A stretch of 64,000 nt of DNA from Dendrophyllia cribrosa (Eukaryota; Cnidaria; Anthozoa; Scleractinia; Dendrophylliidae). A program made the translations under genes and the position numbers. The stretch covers positions 20,774,284 to 20,838,283 of the forward strand of contig JAJLRJ010000010.1 of NCBI GenBank assembly GCA_024195265.1. The letters run 5' to 3'. Position 1 is the first letter of the stretch. Each line of letters opens with the position of its first letter. Below, piece by piece: positions 1 through 12,300 of this stretch. The notes below the pieces were generated by a model. The model saw nothing but the letters and a program-made list of their open reading frames with translations, made no database searches and was not told the origin of the DNA.

Positions 1-432
1 TGTTTGATTTCTTGTTTGACCAATCAGGAAGAATGTTATCCACTGAGAGTCAATGTTGCTATCATTACCCCAAGTTTGGCGAATTAAATTTCTTCTGTCA
101 AAATTTCCTGGTGCGGATGAAACAAAAATGAGAAGAAAATAATGCCGCTCACAAGCTGTCTTGGTTATTAAAGTAGATTTGTGTTGGGTCGTGTTCATGT
201 ACCAAGACTTACAATCCAGATAAGGAGTAACGGTGTTTAGCTTTCTGAAGAACTTGATGCAAATGATTCGAGTTATTAAAGCTACAGCCATTACCCCAGC
301 AACAAACAAAAACTTCAGTATAAATGTCCTCTTCAACAATCCGGAGGCACGCAGCAGTTGTCTTCTCCGCATCACAAAACTGATTTTCCAAGGTAGTATT
401 ACACATTGTTTTACCAAGTTTATAAATCTCAT
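1..432 (-). CDS. beta-1,3-galactosyltransferase-like protein, N-terminal part (runs off window)
   Basis: The minus-strand frame is open from an ATG at 432-430 to the window edge (144 codons). It shows a short basic N-terminus, one hydrophobic segment at about residues 38-60 (type II Golgi signal anchor), a stem, and then the start of the glycosyltransferase-31 domain with the RRNLIRQTWGN motif and FFLIGQT strand. Family members transfer galactose or N-acetylglucosamine from UDP-sugars in the Golgi lumen; the exact substrate cannot be read here. It is closely similar throughout to the gene at 62932-64000, and about 100 bases upstream of the ATG are also shared. A short minus-strand frame at 209-406 is a shadow. 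The catalytic DDD region lies outside the window, so completeness is unknown. Confidence 0.85.
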   Translation of the reverse strand, partial: MRFINLVKQCVILPWKISFVMRRRQLLRASGLLKRTFILKFLFVAGVMAVALITRIICIKFFRKLNTVTPYLDCKSWYMNTTQHKSTLITKTACERHYFLLIFVSSAPGNFDRRNLIRQTWGNDSNIDSQWITFFLIGQTRNQT

Positions 433-540
433 TGTGATATAACTATGAGATCGATATTTGTTCAAAATTTAGAAAATGAAAGTTTTCACTCCACTTTTAG
501 TTATTCCTAGAAAATAATCAAATGAAAAAAGAAACATTAA
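433..540 (-). promoter_or_regulatory. conserved upstream / 5' UTR block of the left galactosyltransferase
   Basis: The reverse complement matches 62822-62931, directly upstream of the right paralogue, including the tttgattattttctaggaa stretch that resembles a 3' splice site (branch, pyrimidines, AG). The duplication therefore included at least the 5' UTR acceptor region. No TATA box can be assigned. Confidence 0.5.
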
Positions 541-567
541 TGACAGTTATCGATGCAAATAAGTATA

Positions 568-672
568 GGTAATCATACGGTTTCGAGTTCAATTTGGGAT
601 TAATTTCCACTTGTGAGTTTTTCAAAAAGCTCAAATTGCACTCGCCGTGAACGAGAAAACCGTATGATTACT
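568..672. mobile_element. foldback MITE (GGTAATCATACGG family), short copy
   Basis: Ends GGTAATCATACGG and CCGTATGATTACT are inverted and flanked by TA. A longer copy of the same family is at 29963-30127. The bases to the right (TTAATAATTCTACATG) are shared at both loci. Confidence 0.65.
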
Positions 673-673
673 T

Positions 674-890
674 ATTAATAATTCTACATGAAAAAAAATT
701 GCATCCATTTTTTTGCATTGTTTTTTCTTTTTTTTTTAATTTTTTTTTTGCAAAACATTTTTGCATCATTTTTATTTTTGATTTGTAATTTGCACTGCTG
801 TTACATGTTTTGCACTGGTGTTACACTTGAACTGCACTGCTCTTAGCCAATCAGAATTGAGTGATTTTTTCATGTATATTATTATGCATA
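674..890. mobile_element. AT-rich MITE with TACATGAAAAAA ends
   Basis: The left end has ttaataattctacatgaaaa and the right end has the inverse ttttttcatgtatattatta (867-887). The interior holds T-rich tracts and repeated TTTGCACTG motifs. The left part of the same family follows the MITE at 30128. Confidence 0.5.
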
Positions 891-892
891 TA

Positions 893-1055
893 GAGTGATT
901 TTCGTAAGACCGTGAAACAGTATCTAGCAATTAATCAAAATTAGCCAAAATTACGGCTAAAACTAAACAAAAGAAAACAATGGAATTAGTGTCTAATAGT
1001 GTCTACTAGTGCCTACTAACTTCGTAACTGTTTCACGGTCTTACGAAAATCACTC
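893..1055. mobile_element. 163-bp MITE, TA target duplication
   Basis: Perfect inverted ends of about 28 bp (GAGTGATTTTCGTAAGACCG... and its complement) are flanked by TA on each side. The interior has no frame. A decayed end of the same family lies near 44670-44698. The TA duplication suits a Tc1/mariner-type source. Confidence 0.8.
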
Positions 1056-1779
1056 TAACGTGGCAGCTAGACTGCAATGTAGTAGTCTAGTCTAGTCTAA
1101 AAACAACCAAAGCCTATACTGACTATATACTTAGTACTTTTAGCACAAAAAAGAATAAAGGAAATTCCGAATAACTTAGTCAATACCTAATCAGGTTGAC
1201 CGTATGAATACGAAAATTTTACATTATTGGTATATGTCGCTTGTTTACATAACCACATTAACAGGTAAGCGAGATAAAACTAAAATAACTTTTTCATTTG
1301 TAGTTTTAGCCCACTTGCCTAGCCAATTCTGTAAAGAATCGATAATCAAACATTTTTCTTTTTTCATGATAAAGCTAATCGTAGTTTCGTTTATTTATTT
1401 TTTTCGCCTATTGAAGGCTGCTTCCAGTCATGCATGAGTTATTGAATCTTATTAAAATAGCTGCTGTTTTCTTATGTGTGGTACTTATTTGTCAGTTTTT
1501 GGGGGGCGTGTAGAGGGCGAAAGAGTCAGAACAATGGTGTGTCTACACTGAGGCGCTTATCTTTTTCCTTCCCTCCCCTCGCGTGCCTCGCGATCCATGC
1601 TCGTTGCTCGCGCTTCGTTACTCCGGGTCCGGCATACGAGCTGAAGCAGGCGCTGAGGTAGAGTTTTTAAGATATATACAAAAAGTATGCTCAAAGAAAA
1701 CGAAAGACTTTTTATTTTACAGTAAAAGAAATATTATTCATTGTAAAGAACGAAGAGGTTATAGACAAATTATTAGGGG
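1056..1779. other. spacer without recognisable gene
   Basis: Short frames near 1204-1437 and 1476-1661 have no recognisable domain. A CTAGTCTAGT-type simple repeat lies at about 1085-1100. No feature can be supported. Confidence 0.4.
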
Positions 1780-2016
1780 GACATTGTCACGAGGGCGCAT
1801 GCGCCAGTTTCTCGAATCGCAACTTGAAAAGTTTAGCGTAAATTTTCAAGTTGAAGTGTCAATTTCAAAATGGAGTCGACTTGTGGCGGCGGTCTCGGTG
1901 GGAAACGAAGAAACTCGACGCCATTATTGAAATTGACACTTCAACTTGAAAAATTTAGGTTAAACTTTTCAAGTTTCGATTCGAGAAACTGGTGCATGCG
2001 CCCTCGTGACAGTGTC
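1780..2016. mobile_element. 237-bp foldback element
   Basis: Arms of about 95 bp (GACATTGTCACGAGGGCGCATGCG at the left, its complement with few changes at the right) enclose a short spacer around 1877-1925. No coding sequence. It would fold into a long hairpin. Confidence 0.75.
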
Positions 2017-3748
2017 AAGCAAGTTATTTTTTGGAGCTGTTTAAAAATGAGCTTGTCCGCAGACAATTGTGGCCCCGAAAACACGATCGGCTGTGGTGAG
2101 TAGAGATAAACTGAGCAATTGTTTTGCTTCCTTGTTGATCGGGCTGGCTTGTTTGCCAAGCCTGCCCGATATATAAAATGGACGCTGTTTCGTAGTCACT
2201 TATTGACACGCCGGGGGGTCCGCCATATGAAAATGACGGGGTGTCCTTTAAGAATTTCGTTAGATGGGCATGGTTGATAAGAAGTTTTATCGTTAAGAGC
2301 TACCAATTGTAAATTTTATATGGATGTCTCCCCCCTCCGGATTTTGGAGATTTGAGAGTAGATAAGTTAAAATATGTGGTGTAGGTGAAGTAAATGGGGA
2401 TGTGGGTAGGCTAAGAAATTGATTAAAAGATTGTTTGTGTAAAGGGTATTTGTTTATAGCGGTGTGGGAGGAAAGGATGAAGGGTGAATCGTCTTGATTG
2501 TTACGGCGTGCATTGAACGAGACAAAGCGAGACACCGAATTTGTCTCGCTTACGCCTAAAACGAGCCATTCTCGGTGATAATCTCGCTTGCATTTAGCAT
2601 GATTGCATTGAGCGAGACTGATTTGATCCGATTTGTGAAACGCAACAAGCCATTTGTCAGGCTATATTCTGGGCGAAAATTGAACGTGACAGAGCGAGAC
2701 AACACATCTGTATTGTTTTAGAATGCGTTGTTTTAGCTAAACACATAAACTCACGGCTATGCACTCAGGGCGAGAATTAAACGTGACAGAGCGAGACATT
2801 TTCAGCATTTTAGAATGCGTATATTTAGGCTATTAAACTCGAGCACTAACCAAATTCACTGCACGCAAAACGGCAAGCAATTCGAAAAATACATTGGCAA
2901 ATAATTTTCCCAGTCGTGAAAAGAGAGAATTTGAGGTGAGCAATTACATTGTACATGGAACATTAAAGAAACGTGGTTTTCTCCTATCGTTCATTGTTCT
3001 CTCAGTGATAAGATTTGCTGCTAAAAGCATTTAAATTAATTTTGAATGACGCAGGCTGGAAAACTTCAATTTAATTAAATGAGAAATAGAACATGATCTT
3101 TATGTCAACAATCACTTTGACCGAGGTCATGTCAAGGATGCTTATATTAGTATTTTACACACAGGAAAAAGTGAAGTGGCATTTATTTAGATAACTTGCA
3201 ATGCATTTGTTAAAGATGTTAAAGCTTATTAGTATTTTGTGAAAGAAGGGGAGAAAGAACTAACGGATTTAATATGTACGTTGGAGTCTTATTAAACATT
3301 ATCTATGATTTATGTTTGATGTGGTGTAGGTCGCATGTACGAAACTCTAAAAGGTACCACGTGGTAATGTTTTTCCCCGCCGTTTCTCATTTTTTATACC
3401 TGTTTATAAAAGGCTCGTATTTCATTACTGAATATGTAGTGTTAAAAGTAACGTTCTTGTTGTGGTGACTTGTTGAATTTAATAATGTGGTTTGTGATTT
3501 ATATTGGTTAAGGGACGGACCGTTCAATCTTTTTGTTGGGGAGGGGGGGGGGGGGTTAGGCAATTTCTTCTGAGTATGATTTTTTTTTCAGCATCTCTAT
3601 TTGCAAGAATTTTCTTTTTACCAAAATGCTGAAATTGTTTTTCACATGCTTACTTGTGCACGATTTTTTTTCTCTTAACAATTTCTTCTGCAGGAATTTT
3701 TCATACTTATCTTTCTCATTCAACACAAAAAGAATGCCTTATGTTAAC
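2017..3748. other. non-coding spacer with decayed repeats
   Basis: About 2215-2260 resembles one end of the GGGACTCC/ATATAAAAATGACGGGG MITE seen complete at 53830-54160. GAGCGAGACA motifs recur at 2517, 2612, 2690 and 2788. A G tract lies at 3543-3555 after GGACCGTTCA-type sequence, as at 61705-61772. No gene seen. Confidence 0.4.
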
Positions 3749-3750
3749 TA

Positions 3751-4096
3751 AACGAAAAAAAGCAAGGCTGATTCGACAGTGAAGGAATATAATATATATA
3801 TTACATACCTTTATTTCCGTTTATATCTACTTCTATATGTTGCATGTTCTTCTTTTTTCATCTCTTTTGTAACGGTTTTTTAAGCTTTAAATCTTCAACG
3901 GTTACTTTTCCATTGTATTATATGTTATCATAGCATCATATTGCACGCTATACTCAAATTTAAATTGTAACGTCCTAGTTTACCCATAGTCATTATTTAA
4001 AATACCCTGAAGAAGAAAGACCGTGCCTTTTGAAATATTGGATAAATTACATTTTTATATTCCTTCACTGTCGAATCAGCCTTGCTTTTTTTCGTT
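3751..4096. mobile_element. 346-bp MITE, TA flanked
   Basis: Inverted ends of about 40 bp (AACGAAAAAAAGCAAGGCTG..., complement at 4057-4096) are flanked by TA at 3749-3750 and 4097-4098. The AT-rich interior has no frame. Confidence 0.8.
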
Positions 4097-5070
4097 TATT
4101 ACTATTATTTATAGCTGATTAGATCCTCAATTTGGATCCGGTGCTTCTGTTTTGTTACGTTGGTCCTTACCTTCAAAATTGCACTTATGTTAACTGAAGT
4201 TCCTGATGTTGTTTGTATGGGAGAGTTAACTTTCAATAACAGTATAGTGAAAATTATTATGGAAATTTACATTATTTAAATGACGGTATAATAGAAGAGA
4301 GTTGTTGTTTACCTTTGTTTGAGGCTTTTGAATCGTTGTTACGTGATAATTATAAGTCATTTATTTTGACAATAATAATTTATACAGTCGCTATTTTTGA
4401 CACAAGGGATGGTTTGATTCGCATAGTAGAGATCGTACAGGAATGAATGATCTATGTGGGACGCCGTGTGTATTGATTGAAATTAGTTCTCTTGAAGAGT
4501 TGGTAGAGTATTTTGAAAATTTGTATTTGGGACGTAATTGTTCAAATTTTAAGGTAAAAGGAGTGAAGAAGGAAGCCCGATTATAATACTCGCAGAGTTT
4601 TCTTGTTTATGATTTGTTCTTATCATTTTGTTTTGCCCAGAACACTGTCTGTCATTTCTTTGAGATATTTTTGGTCCTCTAATTTTTGTGGTCTGAATTG
4701 GATACTGAAATAAAAGGTTTCATTTGAAGAATTAACTGAAAGACTTTTAAAAATATCCTTTGCTACCTTTGAACAAAACCACACATGTCGCTGAAATGTT
4801 TGGTATGACAAACCGCGATGTGACCTGTTCCCGACACCGTTTCGATTCCGTTTCAATCGGCACAGAAAAAAATCGGGTTAACAGGTAATCGGAATCGGAA
4901 AAATACAGACCCTGATTTTTCGGAATGGTTCGGAGATGCCGATATTTCGACGCCTTCCCTAATCATTTTACCACTGCCATATGTAACAGCAAATATTTAA
5001 CGCAGAATAACACTGGGTAATAAGCTAACCTTTGTTCGTGTTTCACTTTCGTCCCATCGTGTGCGACAAA
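4097..5070. other. spacer, nothing recognised
   Basis: AT-rich sequence. Short frames such as 4623-4856 (minus) show no domain. Confidence 0.35.
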
Positions 5071-5077
5071 TTTCCCT

Positions 5078-6030
5078 TTGAGAATTAGTGGAGTTGTGTG
5101 GAAGAGGCTTACTCAACTCGTAGGGGTCGTACGACTCGTACAACTGGTGAAAGTGCATCTCATTAAGGACGCTCAGAGTATTAGTGGAGATGTGTGGAAG
5201 GGGCTTACTCAACTCGTACGACTCGTACAACTGGTGAAAGTGCATCTCATTAAGGACGCTCAGAGTATTAGTGGAGATGTGTGGAAGGGGCTTACTCAAC
5301 TCGTACGACTCGTACAACTGGTGAAAGTGCATCTCATTAAGGACGCTCAGAGTATTAGTGGAGATGTGTGGAAGGGGCTTACTCAACTCGTACGACTCGT
5401 ACAACTGGTGAAAGTGCATCTCATTAAGGACGCTCAGAGTATTAGTGGAGATGTGTGGAAGGGGCTTACTCAACTCGTATGAGTCGTACGACTGGTGAAA
5501 GTGCATCTCATTAAGGACGCTCAGAGTATTAGTGGAGATGTGTGGAAGGGGCTTACTCAACTCGAACGACTCGTACAACTGGTGAAAGTGCATCTCATTA
5601 AGGACGCTCAGAGTATTAGTGGAGATGTGTGGAAGGGGCTTACTCAACTCGTACGACTCGTACAACTGGTGAAAGTGCATCTCATTAAGGACGCTCAGAG
5701 TATTAGTGGAGATGTGTGGAAGGGGCTTACTCAACTCGTACGACTCGTACAACTGGTGAAAGTGCATCTCATTAAGGACGCTCAGAGTATTAGTGGAGAT
5801 GTGTGGAAGGGGCTTACTCAACTCGTATGAGTCGTACGACTGGTGAAAGTGCATCTCATTAAGGACGCTCAGAGTATTAGTGGAGATGTGTGGAAGGGGC
5901 TTACTCAACTCGTATGAGTCGTACGACTGGTGAAAGTGCATCTCATTAAGGACGCTCAGAGTATTAGTGGAGATGTGTGGAAGGGGCTTACTCAACTCGT
6001 ATGAGTCGTACGACTCACACAACCGGTGAT
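5078..6030. repeat. 87-bp minisatellite, about 11 copies
   Basis: A unit of 87 bp (29 codons, so frames stay open on both strands) is repeated with only a few substitutions. Variants alternate between TCGTACAACTGG and TCGTACGACTGG and some copies lack or carry single changes. On the minus strand it reads as 29-residue repeats in a 346-codon frame (4997-6037) whose ATG comes from the repeat itself. There is no signal peptide or known domain. A non-coding minisatellite is the simpler reading. Confidence 0.85.
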
Positions 6031-6495
6031 ACTGCATCTTTTTAAGGACACTTTGTGGTTGCGACGATCGATAGAAAAACTATCGATGTTCAGTTGTTGA
6101 TCGCAAAGAACAAATTGATGTCCAGCGAGACATAATTCAGTGTAATTAACTCGTAACTCTCGACCTTTTGATATATATGATATATAAGATATGGGAAAGC
6201 GTTAGTAACAAGTGGATTAGGGCTAAGAATGTAAAGTGCAGCTATTTCGCTCCTTGGAGATGGCGATCAAAACAGAAAATGTACCAAGATGGCGACATTT
6301 TGGCTATTCTATGTCACCGCTATCAATTTAACAAAGGATGACATCCATTATTTCAAGCTGCTCTTTGCAAGTAATGCTATTCATTCTTCTTGAGGGGAAT
6401 TTGAAAGCGCTTCGGGCGATAATTCTTAATTTGCGTTTCGCGTATCATTAAGAGAAATTTGCATGGAAATACGTTGCTTTTTATTCTCACAGTTA

Positions 6496-6658
6496 GGGTC
6501 TGGTCGCACTACAGTCGAAAACAAAAATCCGCCCGTGCAAAAATCGAGGAAAACAAAAGAATCCGCTCCGGTGGGACACGCTTTTTGTGGAACGTTTTCG
6601 TTTTTATGTCATTTTGCGCGGGCTAATTTTTGTTTTTGACTGTAGTGCGACCAGGCCC
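6496..6658. mobile_element. Harbinger-type MITE, TTA duplication
   Basis: Inverted ends GGGTCTGGTCGCACTACAG / complement are flanked by TTA at 6493-6495 and 6659-6661. A 3-bp TWA duplication and a GG-starting terminus fit PIF/Harbinger. Non-coding. Confidence 0.75.
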
Positions 6659-7094
6659 TTAACCAATAAAGAAGATGCGACAAGCATTCCTACGTGTAAA
6701 CTGCCATGAGAGTTGGGGTTAAATTGTTATGTAGATTTTTAGTAATTACCATAGAACACATGAATAAAATGTAATTATCTGATTATTGACCGGTAACTTT
6801 CAACGCGTTCTTGTGGTGTAGTGGTATAGCACCACCGAAATAAAAAGGTAACAGAAGAGAAGAAGTCTGGGACGAGAAACTGAGGAGAGAAAAGACTGGG
6901 GGGAAAGAGGAACGGAGATCAGAAGAGGGAGAAAGCGGGAGGAAAAAAAAAACGAGACGATGCAACTAAATCCATTTTTATTGTTGAAGTAACTAGCGAT
7001 TAATGATGCATATATTCAAATACACGCGGCAAGTGCCATTGTTTAAGAAAACAATAGCGCGCATTCATAAGTAATGAAGTAATATACTGTATGC

Positions 7095-7550
7095 ATGCAT
7101 AATAAATGTATGGGGTTATTCGGAAATTTTTCCGGCATTAGCCGGCAGCGAGGGTGCCTCCAGATCTGCCCTACAGGTTTGAAAGTCTTTACCTCCTTTA
7201 TAACATGTTCTACTTTTACCCGTCTCTTCGCTAATGAGGATATTGATGCCGTTAAGGTGCTAGTTTCCAAGCAAACCAAGTATTTAAAGCTGATGACGCC
7301 AGTGGAACGGAAAACTGAGTCGGTGAGAGCAAAGCTGGGACACCAATTCGCCGACTCTTCGCCATGTTCGTCAGAAACCGAAGAAGAGGCGGGCAAACGA
7401 AAGAAGAGAAAAATAGAATGTGCCAAAGAAGCTCAGATTGCACATACAAAACTATGCGAAAAAAGTGGTCCTTTCTCGATTTATCAACAGCAATGGCTTA
7501 GCAGTCTAGGAATATTCCATAAAACGATTCAACACAAAAGAAAAAATTAA
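7095..7550 (+). CDS. unrecognised 151-codon open frame (doubtful)
   Basis: The second half has a lysine/glutamate-rich, protein-like composition (for example SETEEEAGKRKKRKIECAK), but no known domain is recognised and no splice context is clear. It could be a decayed exon of an unknown gene or chance. It sits alone in repeat-rich spacer. Confidence 0.2.
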   Translation: MHNKCMGLFGNFSGISRQRGCLQICPTGLKVFTSFITCSTFTRLFANEDIDAVKVLVSKQTKYLKLMTPVERKTESVRAKLGHQFADSSPCSSETEEEAGKRKKRKIECAKEAQIAHTKLCEKSGPFSIYQQQWLSSLGIFHKTIQHKRKN

Positions 7551-7559
7551 CGTAACAAT

Positions 7560-9056
7560 GAAGAAAAAGAACGAGGTATTGTTGTATTTCATTTCGTTGT
7601 TGATATATCGAGAAGTTACCGAAAAAGACCATAGACAACGTTAACGAGCTCTTGCCCAAGGTGGACAAACATGTAAACAAGAAGAAATCCGACTAGGTTC
7701 CGTGTAGCCAATGGGATCGCTAGTAAAATGCAATTTAAAAAGTAAAAGTCAAGTCAATTAAAGAAGAGGTACTGTAAGCGCATACTAGTGACCGTAAATG
7801 CAAATACTGTAAACTGTGCTATACTGTACTGAATGTACGAGAATTATTAAAGTCTGTAAGATCCAAGTGCAAGATTTTTCCCATAATTCGTTTTTTTTTT
7901 CCTTTTTTACGTACGTTAAGTGATGCTCCACATAAGAACTACCGTAAACTTCATTGTTCTGCCGCATTGGCTCTTTCCCACATAGAATATCTTTGATTTT
8001 AAGAATAGAGGAGGGGCTGATGGTTCATAATTGTATTTCAATATAAAAATAAAGAAAATCCATTTGCGTCAAATAAATTTTGGGAAATGTTTGTGTTTAA
8101 CCAATCAGAATAGCAGAAGACAATAGCTAATAATTTTGCTTATTTGATGAAGTTCCCCAAATACAATATCTTTTAAAAATTCCATGTTGTGCGATTGGGT
8201 CTCAAATTACTTGAAACCTTAAAATAATTAGACAAAATGCACCTCGAACCTTAACTTTTTAGCGGTTTTCGAGTCTAGGCCAATCAGATCACTAGTTGTA
8301 ACAATGAAAAAAGTTGACATTCCATCGTGCATTGTGTTTCAGCACTTTCCTTCTTATGCAGATCATTACTTAAAGGCTTATAGTTCATTTCATCCCTTTG
8401 TTTAGTTTCTTTGTTTAGTTGCGCGAATTTAGGTGTTTGTTTTTTTGTGTTATTTAGCGCCCCTAGCCCTGAACACAATAGAGCTGCGTGATACCTAGGT
8501 CCAATGAAATTAAAGGTTGTAAAGAGCTGCGTGGTGTCTGGTTTATTCAGGTCCGCGCTTAGCGCAGTTCTTTTTAGTGTTCCAAGTTCCTTCGCGTTTT
8601 ACGCAGTTCGCTACAACAGCAGTTTTCTCTGGCCGTAACAATGTAAGTGTGTTTCACAGTCCTCGCTTTATCGCAGTTTCGTTGTTTCTTTATGTCGAAT
8701 TTTCCTTTGTCGCAACTTGTAATTTTTTGCTCTTTTACTGTTTTTAGCTTCAACCCACGCACAGCTCGTTCTTCGTATCACGTCTCTTCGTTTGTTTAGT
8801 GGATTTGTTGGTGGTGTTAACATTTCTGGCCACGAGAGCTATTCGCTTATTGCAGTTTCAAAGTCATTAGTTTGGGGTTTTCGACCACACTTCTATTGTT
8901 TTATTGTACACAGCTCATTAGAATATAACGCGGCTCATTAGCATATAAAACACGGGTTATACGAATTCACTCCACTGAAAGGATACAGCGGGGAAAAAAA
9001 TACGTTCTATGTGTAAACGCGTTATTGTTATAATCAACAGTACATAACAGACGATA
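7560..9056. other. spacer, nothing recognised
   Basis: No supported frame. Around 8480-8760 the phrase AGAGCTGCGTG recurs, and GCGCAG/ACGCAG motifs are common, without a definable repeat unit. Confidence 0.35.
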
Positions 9057-9175
9057 GCCTGCGAGCAAGCTCTCGGGCTCGGGTTTGGGGGAGGGGGGAG
9101 GGGGTGGGGGTGGGGGAGGGGGTGGGGGTGGGGGAGGGAAATGATCGAGAGCTTGCAACGATGTCTCAGAAGTTT
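9057..9175. repeat. dispersed repeat with G-rich insert; inverted copy at 14775-14860
   Basis: GCGAGCAAGCTCTCGGGCTC and GAGAGCTTGCAACGATGTCT flank a purine tract of GGGGGA/GGGGGT repeats (9086-9136). The same two blocks, inverted and without the G tract, are at 14775-14860. The copy here ends about 100 bp before the helicase ATG. Confidence 0.6.
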
Positions 9176-9277
9176 GAATGTCTTCGCTTAAAAAGTGTAA
9201 GGAAAACGATGGTTGGTTGAAACTTAATTTGATGATGACATTGTCATTCTTCGTGCGTCGTTATCAAGACAAACAAA

Positions 9278-9369
9278 ATGACGGAGAGCGGAGGAAATTG
9301 CATTTATAAAGCGTGCGAGAAGTTTCCTGTGGAATTGAAACCCGAGCAAGCAGTTGAAGCACTACTTAA
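9278..9369 (+). pseudogene. RecQ-like DEAD/H helicase, N-terminal fragment (split by insertion)
   Basis: The ATG at 9278 opens 31 codons ending FPVELKPEQAVEALLK, the residues that precede motif I in RecQ-type helicases (Q-motif-like LKPEQ). The reading frame then meets a stop inside the inserted element at 9370-13140. The remainder resumes at 13145 in the same frame: removing the element and one TTAA copy gives a continuous codon series into the Walker A motif. Such helicases unwind DNA with ATP in the nucleus. This copy cannot make a protein. Confidence 0.75.
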
Positions 9370-12300
9370 GAGCGCCTGTCCGTAAAAATCAGACAAATTT
9401 GAATTTTTTTGGCAAGTAATAAAAATTCGATTTCTTTCATATTTTAAAGTTAGATAGATTAAGGTATAACAAAAATCACTGGATACTTTTTTCGGCCAAA
9501 TATCTTTTTATTTAAAAGAAAAATTCAAAAAATGAAAGTCCGTTAAAATCGCCATTTGAGGTGGAAAATTATTGCACAACTTTGACAGTCTCCCTTGCAA
9601 AAACAAGTAACGCTACAGCATTTAAAACATGAAAATCATATTTTGCAATCTTTAAATATCTAGTAGAGTGATTTCGGGAATTATTTTGTTGTTCTTTGCT
9701 TGCAAAATAATTTTATTTCGAAGACATACATTTTACTTCTTTAAAAGTACCTCGTAAACAAAACAATTTTTCACCATGTGCTAAACCTTCAAACGGATTA
9801 AGTTTCTGTTGGTTAATTTTTATAAAGATGATCTCAAGATTGCCGTAAAAATTTCTTTGGGCAAATGATTCAAAGCGACGCTAGAGCATTTCAAACTTCG
9901 TTAAAATTAGAGTTATTTGACCTTACGAGGTCAACTATCAATTTGCGGGTCACACAAACATTTCACTTTCCACCACGTCATAAATAAGGTTAAAGAAGCC
10001 ACATAGAAAAAATGTTTTGAAATTTTCTTACCTTATTTGTTGTAGAAGCCTTATCCAGAGATCATTTTCTTGCATTTTTTTTCACCGTTCATCGTATGTC
10101 CCTTAGTCTTGTTTACAACGTTCCGATAAACGTCGGACGACAACAACGTAATATTAAACGGTCGGGTCAGCCAATCTTTGTTAAACTTTCGACACTTTTC
10201 AGTATCACGGCATCTATTCAAAGGGCTAAGTACTTTTTGGAGCGTTCCTCGGTTTTGTAGTGCGCAAAAAGATTTGAAATGTTACTTTGAAGTACAAACA
10301 AAACATGTCGGACGTTTGCTTTCAGTCGTTTTTTCAGTTATGTCACGCAATGCAGTTTTGTTTGCATTTAAGGGGGTAGGGGTGCGGATAAGGCAATTAA
10401 ATTGAAACACTTTTGCAAGTAAACAAAATAACTGTTTAGAAATATATTTCAGCACCATTAAATTTTCTTCGTTAGTAATATGTTCTAAAATATATTAATT
10501 AGTAGCAATAGCCTTTTGCGAGCAACGATTTTCAACTCCTCTCCCCAGTCCTGCTTTCCATATTCAATATTCATATTGGATGCGTTTTTCTCGTTTCCTA
10601 AATTTACCTTCTTACCATACGAGTCGAGGTGCCGTCTACTTGATGGAGCTACCCCTGAAAGATGGGTGTACCAGGGCTTCTTGTGGATAGCATCATGCAT
10701 GTGATCCCCTTTTACTATAAATTTCCAGTTGCGGATCCAGCTTGCTCATAAGGAGAGGGGGTGGGAGGAGGAGTGAAAATGGTTCTGAAAAAAGTTCGGT
10801 CCCTCGAGCCTTTTTCTTCGCCAAAAAAGGGATGGAAAGGGGCCGCTTCCCTAGATCCGCCACTGAACTTAATTCGACAACTTTAGTTTACAACTACTTC
10901 CTTTACATTTCAAGTAAACAACGCTGCTCGACATAAAATAAGTTCGATCTCATATTCAGGTCCGGTAAATTTCAAGACAGATTTGTGATTAGAGATGTCC
11001 TTTGTGCACGAAATGTCATAACCACAAACTGCACCAACAAAGGACTTAAACCAACAAGTGCCTTCCATTTTTGTGTAATACCTGGAACTGAACTCGAATC
11101 TTTGATGTACAAAAACATGCACTTTAGCGCCGCCTTCAAGTAAACACAGACACTAGGTAATTAGCATAACCAGGTAGTGTTTACTTTTTTGTCAACTGCA
11201 TTATTTAAACAGCATTTATTTTTCTTCTCGACAATTGGCGATTACTTTATTAAACTTAGTAAGTTCTTCAATTTTCAGATATTCTCTCGTTATCAACTTT
11301 AAAATCTGAGCGGGTTTCTAATTATTTTGCTCCTGCCCAAAAAAATACTTAGGTTTACTTAGTTTGTAACACCGACAATGGATTAGCCAAACATTAGTCC
11401 CATCGAGTCAAATTTTAAGTTAAAGAAAATGCAGCAAATGGTTCTGAATTAAGGCATGACATGAATTTGAAGTAAGGAAGGGAGAAGCCCCCCCCCCCCC
11501 CCCCCCCCCCCCACTCTATGGTACATACATGTCACTATCATCGACGGAAAAGAGCGACAGAGGTAAATGCTCCCACGAACCACAGGTAACCCAAACTCAC
11601 AGTAGGATTATTGACAAGTAGAAAACATCCAAATAAGTGCTCTTTTGAGGCTCCCTCTCGGTCAATTAAGAGACAAAGAAAATATCAGTTGCGGCCAGTG
11701 TAACGGTTTGACAAACGTTTACGTCACTAGTTGCATTGTACAAATTGATATCTTTTGGGGAATGCATGTGGCGAATTTTAGATTGATTTTCCCTTTTTCG
11801 CATAATGTTTCATGAAGACAGTATCCTTTTGATAAAAAGAGAAAAAGAATACGAAAAAAGGACAGAAATAGCTAAATACCACAGTGATATTAATTAGGTA
11901 AAAACTAGTGATCCATTTGCATTTCACACAGTTCGTTTTTACTTACTGTGCAACGGCGAATAAATAATCTTTCCGGAGTAGAACAATAGAGAATGAAGGC
12001 ACTTTTAAAAATGTGCTAACGTAACTGAAAAGTCTTTGTATTTTTTTTTCTCCGCTGCAAGAATTTTAGACATAGATTCGGTGTTTTCAAGCTCTTTAGC
12101 CGAATTAGCCCTACCCATACCCCGCTAAAATGCCGACCAACAGCTGCATTGCGTGACGACACAAATAACTGCTGTCACCATCACGACTTAAACGGCCCGA
12201 CATGTTTGTTCATTCAGTACTTCTCAAGCAGTGATTAGATTTATCTACCCGTTAACTTCAACCGAAGAACATTCTACAAATGCTATAGCCTTTAAATAAG

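Noticed and set aside
4997..6037. 346-codon minus-strand frame as a repeat protein gene
   Set aside because: It is wholly generated by the 87-bp tandem repeat, is open on the other strand too, and its ATG is a variant of the repeat itself.
6808..6835. tRNA gene starting GGTGTAGTGGTATAGCACCACC
   Set aside because: Only a D-arm-like phrase is present; no anticodon arm or B box follows in the AAATAAAAAGG sequence.
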